Positions 44,734 to 44,808 of a DNA stretch of 44,808 bases are shown here, in pieces. Position numbers and translations under genes: made by a program. This stretch comes from Reyranella massiliensis 521 (GTDB lineage Bacteria; Pseudomonadota; Alphaproteobacteria; Reyranellales; Reyranellaceae). Within the stretch, counting starts at the first letter, position 1. Each line of letters opens with the position of its first letter. The stretch lies in contig CAMAYC010000030.1 of assembly GCA_945862125.1 (NCBI GenBank), positions 1 to 44,808 on the forward strand. The letters are read 5' to 3'. The notes beneath the pieces are model-generated. The model was given only the letters and a program-made list of their open reading frames with translations, was not told the DNA's origin and made no database searches.

Positions 44734-44808
44734 GTCGGTCTCCTTACCAGTTCAGCGCCCATCTGCCGGGCAATGTCGGCGATCTTCTCGTTGTGCGGCG
44801 ACATCGAG
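44730..44808 (-). CDS. C-terminal end of a protein coupled to the PuuE-like gene (partial)
   Basis: A leftward frame enters from the right edge and ends with TGA at 44732-44730, sharing four bases (ATGA) with the start of the PuuE-like gene. The visible 25 residues end SMSPHNEKIADIARQMGAEL plus VRRPT. AAGGAGA in its tail serves as the ribosome-binding site for the next gene. The fragment is too short to name. The overlap suggests one operon, so a purine- or hydantoin-related protein is possible. Confidence 0.55.
   Translation of the reverse strand, partial: SMSPHNEKIADIARQMGAELVRRPT

Overview
The window looks like chromosomal DNA of a GC-rich alphaproteobacterium. Support comes from the high GC content, the frequent GTG/TTG starts, and families typical of that class: DUF1489, an IalB-family secreted protein, the slt-dapA-smpB order, and an efp/thiE/class I aldolase neighbourhood. 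A Rhodospirillales- or Reyranella-like genome would fit, but the genus is a guess. I saw no transposase, integrase, phage gene, CRISPR array, rRNA or tRNA. Genes are packed tightly, many ends overlap, and no gene-free stretch exceeds about 210 bases.

Left part (1-6904): the end of an unknown gene, then a divergent module. Leftward run a membrane-fusion protein and an RND pump. Rightward run an ArsR-family repressor with the two cysteines of persulfide sensors (BigR/SqrR type), a DUF2892 membrane protein, a sulfide:quinone oxidoreductase with all three catalytic-region cysteines, and a DUF302 protein. This is a predicted sulfide/persulfide-response unit with an unusual efflux partner. Next come a lytic transglycosylase (leftward) and dapA-smpB (rightward), with a 69-bp palindromic element between dapA and smpB.

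Middle (10725-25267): a rightward run for acyl-CoA and leucine catabolism. It holds an SDR, an acyl-CoA dehydrogenase, an orphan TRAP binding protein, both 3-methylcrotonyl-CoA carboxylase subunits, a crotonase-fold protein that lacks both hydratase glutamates, and an unknown secreted protein translationally coupled inside the run. HMG-CoA lyase, the last enzyme of the pathway, lies about 5 kb downstream behind a TauE/SafE exporter with a divergent LysR regulator. Between them, leftward, are a uracil-type NCS2 permease, a second palindromic repeat, a DUF2189 membrane protein and a class IV aminotransferase.

Right part (25369-44808): envelope genes (PBP1C with a bacterial alpha-2-macroglobulin), a MotA-like/MotB-like rotary motor pair with a proline-rich OmpA-like protein, and an inositol-phosphatase/EF-P/EpmA neighbourhood. 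Then thiE, an SGNH hydrolase-like protein, class I fructose-bisphosphate aldolase, an MFS transporter, and a PuuE-type allantoinase that overlaps a truncated upstream gene. The best candidates for something little described are the persulfide-repressor/RND divergon and the three-gene rotary-motor cassette. Neither is proven novel from sequence alone.
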